This document shows, piece by piece, positions 1 through 5,394 of a stretch of DNA of 5,394 nt (its first letter is position 1; every line of letters starts with the position of its first letter). The position numbers and the translations under genes are program-made. The stretch is taken from contig CABURG010000118.1 in NCBI GenBank assembly GCA_902493835.1, positions 1 to 5,394 of the forward strand, read 5' to 3'. The DNA comes from an uncultured Collinsella sp. (GTDB taxonomy: Bacteria > Actinomycetota > Coriobacteriia > Coriobacteriales > Coriobacteriaceae). The notes under the pieces were generated by a model that was not told the DNA's origin, ran no database searches, and saw nothing but the letters and a program-made list of their open reading frames with translations.

Positions 1-66
1 GGGGCTTCCTTGACTACTTTCGCCACCCTGATGCCCCACCAGTCAAAAAGTAGTCAAAAAAGCCCC
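1..66. repeat. Palindromic intergenic repeat upstream of the SRP RNA gene
   Basis: GGGGCTT (1-7) is complementary to AAGCCCC (60-66), and TTGACTACTTT (10-20) is complementary to AAAGTAGTCAA (47-57). The arms are separated by a 2x2 internal mismatch (8-9 against 58-59) and a 26-base loop. The right half also contains a short direct repeat, AGTCAAAAA (41-49) and AGTCAAAAA (52-60). No T-run follows on the plus strand, so it is not a standard intrinsic terminator in that direction. It could be a dispersed palindromic repeat or the processed end of an upstream transcript. It begins at the first base of the window, so it may extend further left. Confidence 0.6.
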
Positions 67-83
67 GTCCTAAATTAGCCACC

Positions 84-112
84 TTGCCCCATCGGGCGGG
101 AGCAGGTAAGAT
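84..112 (+). promoter_or_regulatory. Probable promoter of the SRP RNA gene
   Basis: TTGCCC (84-89) and TAAGAT (107-112) are separated by 17 bases, the usual sigma-70-type spacing. The -10 box ends about 8 bases before the inferred 5' end of the SRP RNA. The -35 box matches consensus at three positions and the -10 box at four. The call rests mainly on spacing and on its position before a structured RNA. Confidence 0.5.
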
Positions 113-120
113 ATACCGAG

Positions 121-240
121 CGCCTAGCGCGTTCGATGGGTTCGGATGACGACATGTTCCGAATCTGGTCAGGTCCGGAAGGAAGCAGCCATAAGGAGCC
201 TCTGTCGGGCATCCGAATCCATCGAGCGCACGGGCGTTTT
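121..240 (+). ncRNA. ffs: Signal recognition particle RNA (4.5S-type, short bacterial form)
   Basis: This RNA binds the Ffh protein to form the signal recognition particle, which delivers ribosomes making membrane and secreted proteins to FtsY and the Sec translocon. The universal core GGTCAGGTCCGGAAGG begins at 167, with the GGAA tetraloop at 177-180 closed by TCC and GGA, followed by AAGCAGCC to 190. A long helix supports it: 129-148 pairs with 210-229 over 20 bp with only two G-T pairs. Inner helices pair 151-154 with 203-206 and 156-160 with 195-199, and CGCC at 121-124 can pair with GGCG near 233-236. A run of six T (237-242) follows, so the RNA probably ends there, with its own stem serving as terminator. 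There is no room for an Alu domain, so this is the short form. The exact 5' end is uncertain by a few bases. Confidence 0.96.
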
Positions 241-248
241 TTGGTGCC

Positions 249-357
249 GCGACATGGCCCGGCCGGCGGCGAGGTATTTGGTGTCTCGCTGGTCCTCGGC
301 TTCGCCTGCGGGATCGCTCGACTACCAAACACCTCGCCGCCGGCCGGGCCCCGTCGT
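249..357. repeat. GC-rich long-stem palindrome downstream of the SRP RNA gene
   Basis: The 27-base arms at 256-282 and 324-350 are complementary with a single mismatch. Each arm has a very GC-rich outer part (GGCCCGGCCGGCGGCG) and an AT-richer inner end (TTTGGT paired with ACCAAA). The stem can extend outward past a 2x2 mismatch through GCGAC (249-253) and GTCGT (353-357). The 41-base loop can form an inner helix of GGTCC (291-295) with GGATC (311-315). No T-run follows on the plus strand, and the SRP RNA already has its own T-run, so a terminator role is unlikely. The shape suits a dispersed palindromic element or a small non-autonomous mobile element. No convincing target-site duplication flanks it. 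Confidence 0.7.
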
Positions 358-578
358 CCAAAAATCACCCGTAAAGGCGCGTTAATCTGAACAATTCAAT
401 CCCTTGTTTAGTGCTGCTCATTGGCTTTGCCAAAACATGTTCGGGCGCTTTGTCTCTGTGCCTAGTTTCCTGATTGTTTCGGGGGCTTGTTCTGTAACGA
501 GTTGCTTACGCATCTCCAGGGCTCTCCGTACTATCATGAATCAGATTGAAGAGAGATGATGATAGGGAGCGCCTATAC
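358..578 (+). other. Unassigned leader region before the ABC exporter operon
   Basis: This stretch is less GC-rich than its surroundings. It holds a small hairpin, TTGGC (421-425) with GCCAA (429-433). It also holds an ATG-started open frame of 40 codons at 437-559 that has no visible ribosome binding site and codon use unlike the neighbouring genes. A 7-bp dyad, CTATCAT (531-537) with ATGATAG (559-565), has its right arm overlapping the first two bases of the exporter gene's ribosome binding site. TACTAT (529-534) resembles a -10 box but lacks a well-spaced -35. I cannot place the operon promoter with confidence, and I recognise no known riboswitch. Confidence 0.35.
564..569 (+). promoter_or_regulatory. 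Ribosome binding site that decides the start of the first ABC gene
   Basis: AGGGAG lies 9 bases before ATG 579. The frame stays open upstream to a TTG at 546, but that codon has no purine-rich site in front of it. The ATG at 579 is therefore preferred. Confidence 0.7.
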
Positions 579-2435
579 ATGATTGAGCTGCTCAGGCGTT
601 TTGGTGGTAAGTTTCGCCGGTATATGGTGATTGGTCCTGCGTGCAAGCTGATCGAAGTGATCTTTGACCTGCTGACGCCGCTGGTGATTGCCCAGATGAT
701 CGATAAGGGCATCGGTGCGCACGATGTGAACGCCGTTGTCCACTACGGTATGGTGCTTGGCGCCATGGCCGTGATCGGCATCTCGTTTACGCTTGTTTGC
801 CAAAAGATGGCGGCGCTCACCTCGCAGGGCATGGGCACCGACATTCGCGGTGCGCTCTACCAGCACATCAATAAGCTGAGCTATGCCGAACTCGACCGCT
901 TTGGCACGCCGTCGCTTATCACCCGCATCACCAACGACGTCAACCAGGTGCAGCTTGCCGTGGCGCTCGGCGTGCGTATGCTTATCCGCTGGCCCTTCCT
1001 GGCGGTGGGCTCTATGTGCGCAGCCCTTGCCATCGACCTTAAGCTCGGCATCATCTTTTTGATCTGCACGCCCGCTATCGGCCTGGTGTTTTGGTTTGTC
1101 ATGGCGCGCTGCATCCCGTACTACAAGCAGCTGCAGGCAAAGCTCGACCGCATCGCGCTTATCTGCCGCGAAGGCCTTTCGGGCGCTCGCGTGGTTCGCG
1201 CCTTCGTGCGCGAGGACCACGAGCGCGAGCGCTTTGCCCAAGCTGCCGATGACCAGGCCAATACTGCCATCGCGGTGGGCAAGCTCTCGTCGATTCTCAA
1301 CTCCGTCACGTTTCTTGTGATGAACCTGGGCGTGTGCGCCATCCTGTGGGTGGGCGGCATCCAGGTCAACGTGGGCGAACTCACGCAGGGCCAGGTCATG
1401 GCGTTTGTGAACTACATGACGCAGACCCTGACCTCCATCGTGTACGTCGCCAACCTGGTCGTGGTCTTTACCAAGGCGAGCGCGAGCGCGTCGCGTATCA
1501 ACGAGGTGCTCAACTGCGAGCCGAGCATCACCGACGAGGACAACGAGCCGGTCGTGCTGCCCGAGCCGAGCGAACTGGCGGGTGGCGCTGTTCCGGTTCC
1601 CGCGCTGAGCTTGAGCCATGCGAGCTTCTCGTTTGGCGCCGGCGCGGCCAATGCCGTGAGCGATGTGACGCTGGAACTCCCGCTGGGCAAGACGCTCGGC
1701 ATTATCGGCGGTACGGGTAGCGGTAAGTCCACGCTCGTTTCGCTTATCCCGCGCCTGTACGATGCGGGCACCGGCAGCGTGTGCGTGATGGGCGCCGACG
1801 TGCGCACCTGGCCGCTCGACCAGCTGCGCCGTGTGGTCGCGACCGTTCCACAGCGCGCGTCGCTGGTGAGTGGCACCATCCGCAGCAACCTGACCTGGCG
1901 CGACGAGGCTGCGACCGACGAGGATCTCTGGGCGGCGCTCGACATGGCGCAGGCGAGCGAGTTCGTGCGCAACAAGCCGCAGGGGCTCGATGCCCCGGTC
2001 GAGGCGGGCGGTAAGAACTTCAGCGGTGGCCAACGCCAGCGCCTGACCATCGCGCGCGCCCTGGTGGGCTCGCCTCAGATATTGATCATGGACGATTCCG
2101 CCTCGGCGCTCGACTTTAAGACCGACGCGGCGCTTCGCCATGCCATTCGCGAACGCAGCGTGCGCGGTGCCGCCGAGGGCGGGCTGCCGCTGACGACGGT
2201 GATCGTAAGCCAGCGCGTTTCGACCGTGCGCGACGTCGACATGATCTGCGTACTCGACCACGGATCGGTCGCGGGCTTGGGCACGCACGATGAGCTGTAC
2301 GCGACCTGCCAGCTCTACCGCGAGATTTGCCAGTCGCAGCTTCGCCGCGAGGAACTCGAGGGTCAGCAGGGGAGTGCGGCGCCCACGCCCGCACCGATCG
2401 CCTCCGCATCCGTCTGCGCAAAGGAGGGCTGCTAA
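579..2435 (+). CDS. Heterodimeric ABC exporter half-transporter, degenerate-site subunit (TM287/BmrC-like)
   Basis: This 618-residue half-transporter has an N-terminal six-helix membrane domain (helices near residues 16-40, 54-78, 135-155, 156-178, 239-262 and 272-300) and a C-terminal nucleotide-binding domain from about 343. Visible motifs are Walker A GGTGSGKST (377-385), Q-loop Gln425, signature FSGGQ (481-485), Walker B ending in Asp505-Asp506, and D-loop SALD (509-512). The catalytic Glu is replaced by Asp506 and the switch His by Gln545 (VSQR). In the TM287/TM288 and BmrC/BmrD families these changes mark the subunit carrying the degenerate ATP site. It should therefore pair with the next gene product and pump substrates out across the cytoplasmic membrane. 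The substrate is not readable; relatives export drugs or lipids. An Ala/Pro-rich tail (about 597-610) and a short insert near 528-538, before the switch residue, look lineage-specific. An alternative TTG start at 546 would add 11 residues. Confidence 0.95.
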   Translation: MIELLRRFGGKFRRYMVIGPACKLIEVIFDLLTPLVIAQMIDKGIGAHDVNAVVHYGMVLGAMAVIGISFTLVCQKMAALTSQGMGTDIRGALYQHINKLSYAELDRFGTPSLITRITNDVNQVQLAVALGVRMLIRWPFLAVGSMCAALAIDLKLGIIFLICTPAIGLVFWFVMARCIPYYKQLQAKLDRIALICREGLSGARVVRAFVREDHERERFAQAADDQANTAIAVGKLSSILNSVTFLVMNLGVCAILWVGGIQVNVGELTQGQVMAFVNYMTQTLTSIVYVANLVVVFTKASASASRINEVLNCEPSITDEDNEPVVLPEPSELAGGAVPVPALSLSHASFSFGAGAANAVSDVTLELPLGKTLGIIGGTGSGKSTLVSLIPRLYDAGTGSVCVMGADVRTWPLDQLRRVVATVPQRASLVSGTIRSNLTWRDEAATDEDLWAALDMAQASEFVRNKPQGLDAPVEAGGKNFSGGQRQRLTIARALVGSPQILIMDDSASALDFKTDAALRHAIRERSVRGAAEGGLPLTTVIVSQRVSTVRDVDMICVLDHGSVAGLGTHDELYATCQLYREICQSQLRREELEGQQGSAAPTPAPIASASVCAKEGC

Positions 2436-4295
2436 ATGAATCCGTACACTTCTTCCGGTTCGGTCGCCACGATGACGGCCAACGTGTCCGGCAACGATAA
2501 CCTCAACGACCTGGGCGACGGTCCGCGCCAGCCCGGCGATCCTGAGCGCTATCCCGTGGGTGCGGTGACCCACCGCCTGATGGGCTATGTTCGCCCGCAC
2601 CGCGTCTCGTTTGTGGCATCGTTTTTGAGTGCCGCCGTCTCGGTGATTCTGCAGCTCTACACGCCCATCCTCATTGGCGAGGGCATCGACCTTATCGTCG
2701 CCGCCGGGCAGGTGGACTTCGATGCGCTGCTGCCGCTCGTTACCAAACTCGCGCTCGTCGTGGTGGGAGCAGCGGCCTTCCAGTGGCTGCAAGGCTACTG
2801 CGTCAACCGTCTGTCCTACGAGACGGTGCGCGACATGCGCGTGGAGGCGAGCGACAAGCTCAGCCGCATGCCGCTCAGCTTTATCGACGGCCATGCCCAC
2901 GGCGACCTTATGAGCCGCGTGGTCAACGACGTCGATCAGGTGGGTGACGGCCTGCTGCAGGGCTTTACACAGCTCTTTACCGGCGTCATCACCATCGTGG
3001 GCACGCTCGCGTTTATGCTCTCCATTAACCTGGCCATGACGCTCGTGGTGGTACTCGTCACGCCGCTTTCCATTTTTGCAGCCGGCGCTATTGCCAAGCT
3101 CTCCAACAAGAGCTTTACGGCACAGCAGCGTATTCAAGGCCAGCTCGGTGGTCATATCGAGGAGTACGTAGGTGAGCAGAAGCTTGTCGACGCTTTTGCC
3201 TATGGCCCCAACGCCCAGCAGCGCTTCGATGCCCTCAATGCCGAGCTCTACACCGCGGGCGAGCGCGCGCAGTTTATGGGTTCGCTCTCCAACCCCGGCA
3301 CGCGCTTTATCAATAACATCATCTATGCCGTGGTCGCTGTGATCGGCTGCGTGGGCGTGATCACGGGCGTGCCCGCGGCGCTCACGGTGGGAGGCGTGCA
3401 GGTTTTCCTGTCCTACGCCAACCAGTACACCAAGCCGTTCAACGAGGTCACCAACGTCATTACGCAGATCCAGACGGCGTATGCCTCGGCGCGCCGCATG
3501 TTTGCACTGCTCGACGCCCGCGAGCAGGAGCCCGATGCGTCAGATGCCGTGGAGATTGCCGTCCCGCGTGGCGAGGTGACCTTTGAACACGTGGACTTTA
3601 GCTATGTGCCCGACCGCAAGTTGCTGCAGGATATCTGCATCGAGGCCAAGCCCGGCATGCGTTTTGCCCTGGTCGGCCCCACGGGCTGCGGTAAGACAAC
3701 GCTCATCAATCTGCTGCTGCGTTTTTACGATATCGATGCCGGCCGCATCATGGTCGATGGCCGGTCTTCGCGTGACTACACGCGCGCAAGCCTGCGCCGT
3801 GCCTTTGGCATGGTGCTGCAGGATACGTGGCTGTTCGAGGGCACCGTGGCCGAAAACATCGCCTACGGTTGTCCCGATGCCACGCGCGAGCAGGTTATCG
3901 AAGCCGCCAAGCGCGCGCACGCACACAAGTTTATCGTGCAGCTGCCAGGCGGCTACGATACGGTGATCGGCGAGGACGGCGGCACGTTTAGTCAGGGCCA
4001 AAAGCAGCTGCTGTGCATCGCGCGCGTCATGCTCACCGACCCGGCGATTCTGCTACTGGACGAGGCGACCTCGAGCATCGATACCCGCACCGAGCTGCAG
4101 GTTCAGGCGGCATTCGACGAGCTCATGGCCGGCCGCACAAGCTTTGTGGTGGCGCACCGTCTGTCGACGATCCGCAATGCCGACTGCATTCTGGTCATGC
4201 GCGACGGCCAGATTATCGAGCGCGGCACGCACGACGAGCTGCTAGCGGCAGGCGGCTTCTACGCCGAACTCTACCGCAGCCAGTTTGCCCAGTGA
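2436..4295 (+). CDS. Heterodimeric ABC exporter half-transporter, catalytic subunit (TM288/BmrD-like)
   Basis: This 619-residue partner starts at an ATG directly abutting the TAA of the previous gene. AAGGAGG (2421-2427) lies 8 bases upstream, inside the end of that gene, so the two are co-transcribed and probably translationally coupled. After a polar extension of about 45 residues comes a six-helix membrane domain (near 57-82, 100-122, 174-196, 198-220, 292-312 and 318-345) and a nucleotide-binding domain from about 378. Motifs are Walker A GPTGCGKTT (414-422), Q-loop Gln462, an IGEDGG X-loop (511-516), signature FSQGQ (518-522), Walker B LLLDE with catalytic Glu543, D-loop SSID and switch His574 (VAHR). 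The signature has Gln instead of the first Gly, as is typical of TM288-type subunits. By family knowledge, its Walker B and His pair with the partner's FSGGQ to make the hydrolysing site. A later ATG (codon 13) is a possible but less supported start. Confidence 0.95.
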   Translation: MNPYTSSGSVATMTANVSGNDNLNDLGDGPRQPGDPERYPVGAVTHRLMGYVRPHRVSFVASFLSAAVSVILQLYTPILIGEGIDLIVAAGQVDFDALLPLVTKLALVVVGAAAFQWLQGYCVNRLSYETVRDMRVEASDKLSRMPLSFIDGHAHGDLMSRVVNDVDQVGDGLLQGFTQLFTGVITIVGTLAFMLSINLAMTLVVVLVTPLSIFAAGAIAKLSNKSFTAQQRIQGQLGGHIEEYVGEQKLVDAFAYGPNAQQRFDALNAELYTAGERAQFMGSLSNPGTRFINNIIYAVVAVIGCVGVITGVPAALTVGGVQVFLSYANQYTKPFNEVTNVITQIQTAYASARRMFALLDAREQEPDASDAVEIAVPRGEVTFEHVDFSYVPDRKLLQDICIEAKPGMRFALVGPTGCGKTTLINLLLRFYDIDAGRIMVDGRSSRDYTRASLRRAFGMVLQDTWLFEGTVAENIAYGCPDATREQVIEAAKRAHAHKFIVQLPGGYDTVIGEDGGTFSQGQKQLLCIARVMLTDPAILLLDEATSSIDTRTELQVQAAFDELMAGRTSFVVAHRLSTIRNADCILVMRDGQIIERGTHDELLAAGGFYAELYRSQFAQ

Positions 4296-4323
4296 GCAAG
4301 CCCGTGGTGCAAATTAATCAATC

Positions 4324-4363
4324 GACAGACGGTGGTTTACATCTGTCACGTTAGTACTAAGAT
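4324..4363 (+). promoter_or_regulatory. Probable promoter with overlapping dyads before the flavodoxin-like gene
   Basis: TTTACA (4336-4341) and TAAGAT (4358-4363) are 16 bases apart and form a plausible sigma-70-type promoter. GACAGA (4324-4329) and TCTGTC (4342-4347) form an inverted repeat that brackets the -35 box. The perfect 10-base palindrome TTAGTACTAA (4351-4360) overlaps the start of the -10 box. Such symmetric sites over a promoter fit repressor binding, but no regulator is encoded in the window. The region is clearly AT-richer than the flanking genes. Confidence 0.45.
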
Positions 4364-4422
4364 ATTCATCTAATAAATCGCATTAGTGGCTTTAGTTTTG
4401 GGGGAAACGAGGCAACGTGACT

Positions 4423-4974
4423 ATGACGTGCTCTTTGGTGGTTAACAGCAAGAGCGGTAATACCAGGATGGTTTCGGGCGCGATCAAGCGCGCTCTGCAG
4501 GCTGCGGGCGTTGAGTTTGTCCATGCCGCGGCGTTGAGCGACGATGCGGATGCAGATCAGGTTGCGCTCGAGGCGCAGGGCGCCTGCGCGGCCGACACGG
4601 TGCTCGTCGGTTTTTGGTGCGACAAGGGCGCGTGCACGCCTTCGGTCGCGACGTTGCTCTCCGCCTTGCACGGCAAGCGCGTCTTTCTGTTTGGCACCTG
4701 CGGTTTTGGGGCCGACCAGAGCTATTATCAGCAGATTATCGATCGTGTGACCTCCAATTTGGCTGAGGATGCCGAGCTTGCGGGCTGGGCGATGTGCCAG
4801 GGCAAGATGGGCCCCGCGGTCAAGCAGCGCTACGAGGCCATGCTCGAGCAAGATCCCGACAACGCCCGATTTAAGATGCTGCTCGACAACTGGGTTGCCG
4901 CAAAGGATCACCCCACCAAGGATGATCTGGACCATATGGCGGCGGCGGCCAAGAAGGCCGTGCTGGGCGAGTAG
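4423..4974 (+). CDS. Flavodoxin-domain protein (short Flavodoxin_3-like type)
   Basis: This 183-residue soluble protein probably binds FMN and carries electrons to, or acts as, a reductase. The first beta strand (SLVVN, 4-8) runs into the phosphate-binding loop SKSGNT (9-14), the hallmark of flavodoxins. Later segments match flavin-contacting loops: GFWCDKGACTP (63-73) and FGTCGFGA (90-97). The C-terminal part contains CQGKM (125-129) and RYE (136-138), which I associate with a small flavodoxin subgroup found in gut anaerobes. That subgroup includes proteins resembling BilS, but assignment to bilirubin reduction is not supported by any neighbour here. No signal peptide or membrane segment is visible. 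ATG 4423 is chosen because GAGG (4409-4412) lies 10 bases upstream; GTG 4417, two codons earlier, is the alternative. The gene is monocistronic as far as visible, with its own promoter and a strong terminator. Confidence 0.88.
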   Translation: MTCSLVVNSKSGNTRMVSGAIKRALQAAGVEFVHAAALSDDADADQVALEAQGACAADTVLVGFWCDKGACTPSVATLLSALHGKRVFLFGTCGFGADQSYYQQIIDRVTSNLAEDAELAGWAMCQGKMGPAVKQRYEAMLEQDPDNARFKMLLDNWVAAKDHPTKDDLDHMAAAAKKAVLGE

Positions 4975-5017
4975 CCTTGCTGTTCGCGGTCCTTCGCGCA
5001 AAACAATACAAATGTGA

Positions 5018-5044
5018 AAGCCTCGAAATTCTCGAGGCTTTTTT
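5018..5044 (+). terminator. Intrinsic terminator of the flavodoxin-like gene
   Basis: AAGCCTCGA (5018-5026) pairs perfectly with TCGAGGCTT (5032-5040) around a 5-base loop. The T-run at 5039-5044 completes a classic Rho-independent terminator about 45 bases after the stop codon. Confidence 0.92.
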
Positions 5045-5066
5045 CTTGACACTCGCGGGCGCAACC

Positions 5067-5394
5067 GTGGCAAGCGTTTGGGACGACATTTTCCATCACC
5101 CCGATGACGAGACCGTCCTGGACGACACGCTCGCATGCGTTCGCTGGATGTATTCAGAGTGGGACGGGCTTTCCGGATGCAAAAAAGACCACATGACGTG
5201 GTCTCCAACTTATATATGTTGCGGGTGCCCCCATGACAAGCCGCGCCTCAACATCGAGGCGTCTGCCCGGGCGGCGCGGAATGTAAGGTTCATCGCGAGT
5301 TCCGCACGAGCCGGAGAGCACTTAATGTGCTCTCCGTGCGAGCAGGACTGCCCGAGCAGGGAATCTTACATTCCGCGCCGCCCGGGCAGACGAA
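5067..5394 (+). CDS. Unidentified open frame running off the window (doubtful)
   Basis: A GTG at 5067 opens a stop-free frame of 109 codons to the window edge. I do not recognise the product. The first 40 or so codons have G/C-rich third positions and an acidic, tryptophan-containing composition (WDDIFHHPDDE near residues 5-15), which looks protein-like. Further on it contains clustered cysteines (CCGC near 52-55, CSPCEQDC near 87-94), which could suggest metal binding. Against it: there is no clear ribosome binding site, it crosses a minus-strand terminator, and its second half is written through a large palindrome. It may be a real gene start, a decayed remnant, or chance openness in GC-rich DNA. 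Confidence 0.2.
   Translation, partial: MASVWDDIFHHPDDETVLDDTLACVRWMYSEWDGLSGCKKDHMTWSPTYICCGCPHDKPRLNIEASARAARNVRFIASSARAGEHLMCSPCEQDCPSRESYIPRRPGRR
5181..5204 (-). terminator. Intrinsic terminator reading leftward (minus strand)
   Basis: Read on the minus strand, AGACCAC (5204-5198) pairs with GTGGTCT (5192-5186) around a 5-base loop and runs into six T (5186-5181). It should end a minus-strand transcript arriving from the right, beyond or within the palindrome. It faces the plus-strand terminator at 5018-5044, so two transcripts appear to converge between 5045 and 5180. Confidence 0.8.
5261..5391. repeat. Large palindrome with perfect 27-bp arms and nested hairpin
   Basis: The arms at 5261-5287 and 5365-5391 are exact reverse complements over 27 bases. 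Each has a GC-rich outer part (TCTGCCCGGGCGGCGCGG) and an AT-richer inner end (AATGTAAG). Inside, CGGAGAGCAC (5312-5321) pairs with GTGCTCTCCG (5327-5336), giving an outer stem, an open middle and an apical hairpin. A further hairpin, CGCCTC (5244-5249) with GAGGCG (5256-5261), abuts the left arm. Only three bases remain to its right, so what lies beyond is unknown. It could be a non-autonomous mobile repeat, or a structured RNA on the minus strand ending at the terminator at 5181. Confidence 0.75.

Noticed and set aside
136..390. Plus-strand frames of 79-84 codons across the SRP RNA and the adjacent palindrome
   Set aside because: They overlap a confidently identified structural RNA and both arms of a palindrome, with no suitable ribosome binding site.
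502..534. Possible operon promoter TTGCTT with TACTAT
   Set aside because: The spacer is 21 bases, too long for a normal sigma-70 promoter. No better pair was found nearby.
573..3155. An 860-codon open frame on the minus strand spanning both ABC genes
   Set aside because: It is antisense to two genes with complete, ordered ABC motifs. Its product is dominated by His, Arg, Ala and Asp with no recognisable domain, as expected from the complement of GC-rich coding DNA.
5046..5074. TTGACA at 5046-5051, a perfect -35 consensus
   Set aside because: At 17 bases downstream the sequence is GGCAAG, which is not a -10 box. The hexamer also lies immediately after the flavodoxin gene's terminator, so it is probably coincidental.
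4366..5208. A 280-codon minus-strand frame over the flavodoxin-like gene
   Set aside because: It begins with a TTG inside the minus-strand terminator hairpin and is basic and low in recognisable structure. It shadows a gene with a clear flavodoxin phosphate-binding loop.
5210..5293. A 27-codon minus-strand frame ending 6 bases before the minus-strand terminator
   Set aside because: The spacing to the terminator is attractive, but there is no good ribosome binding site, it is written through one arm of the palindrome, and a stop at 5367-5365 limits any longer version. It is too weak to call a gene.
1..5394. CRISPR array, tRNA genes, transposase or phage genes
   Set aside because: No regularly spaced direct repeats, no tRNA cloverleaf signatures and no transposase, integrase or phage protein motifs were seen on either strand.

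Overview
The window looks like chromosomal DNA from a GC-rich actinobacterium, most likely the Coriobacteriia (Collinsella-like). The basis is strong G/C preference at codon third positions, ATG/GTG starts with purine-rich ribosome binding sites, a short SRP RNA without an Alu domain, and lower-GC intergenic DNA. The genus is an inference from general resemblance, not from a search.

Layout: (1) Positions 1-66 hold a palindromic intergenic repeat. (2) Positions 84-242 hold the SRP RNA gene (ffs) with a plausible promoter and a terminal T-run. (3) Positions 249-357 hold a second, GC-rich long-stem palindrome. (4) Positions 358-578 form an unassigned leader with a possible 40-codon open frame and a small dyad touching the ribosome binding site of the next gene. 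(5) Positions 579-4295 hold two directly abutting ABC exporter half-transporter genes. (6) Positions 4296-4422 hold a promoter and operator-like region. (7) Positions 4423-4974 encode a flavodoxin-domain protein, followed by an intrinsic terminator at 5018-5044. (8) Positions 5045-5394 have no confident gene. They hold an unidentified open frame that runs off the window, a minus-strand intrinsic terminator, and a large palindrome with perfect 27-bp arms.

The two ABC proteins have complementary defects. The first has Asp for the Walker B catalytic Glu and Gln for the switch His. The second has intact catalytic residues but an FSQGQ signature. This is the pattern of asymmetric heterodimeric exporters of the TM287/TM288 and BmrC/BmrD type, so they should form one exporter with one competent and one degenerate ATP site. 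The flavodoxin-like gene appears to be a separate unit with its own promoter.

The least explained features are the three palindromes (1-66, 249-357, 5261-5391). The last sits upstream, in minus-strand sense, of a good intrinsic terminator. It could be part of a structured RNA or a small non-autonomous mobile repeat. I cannot separate these without genome-wide comparison, and I see no clear new multi-gene system here.
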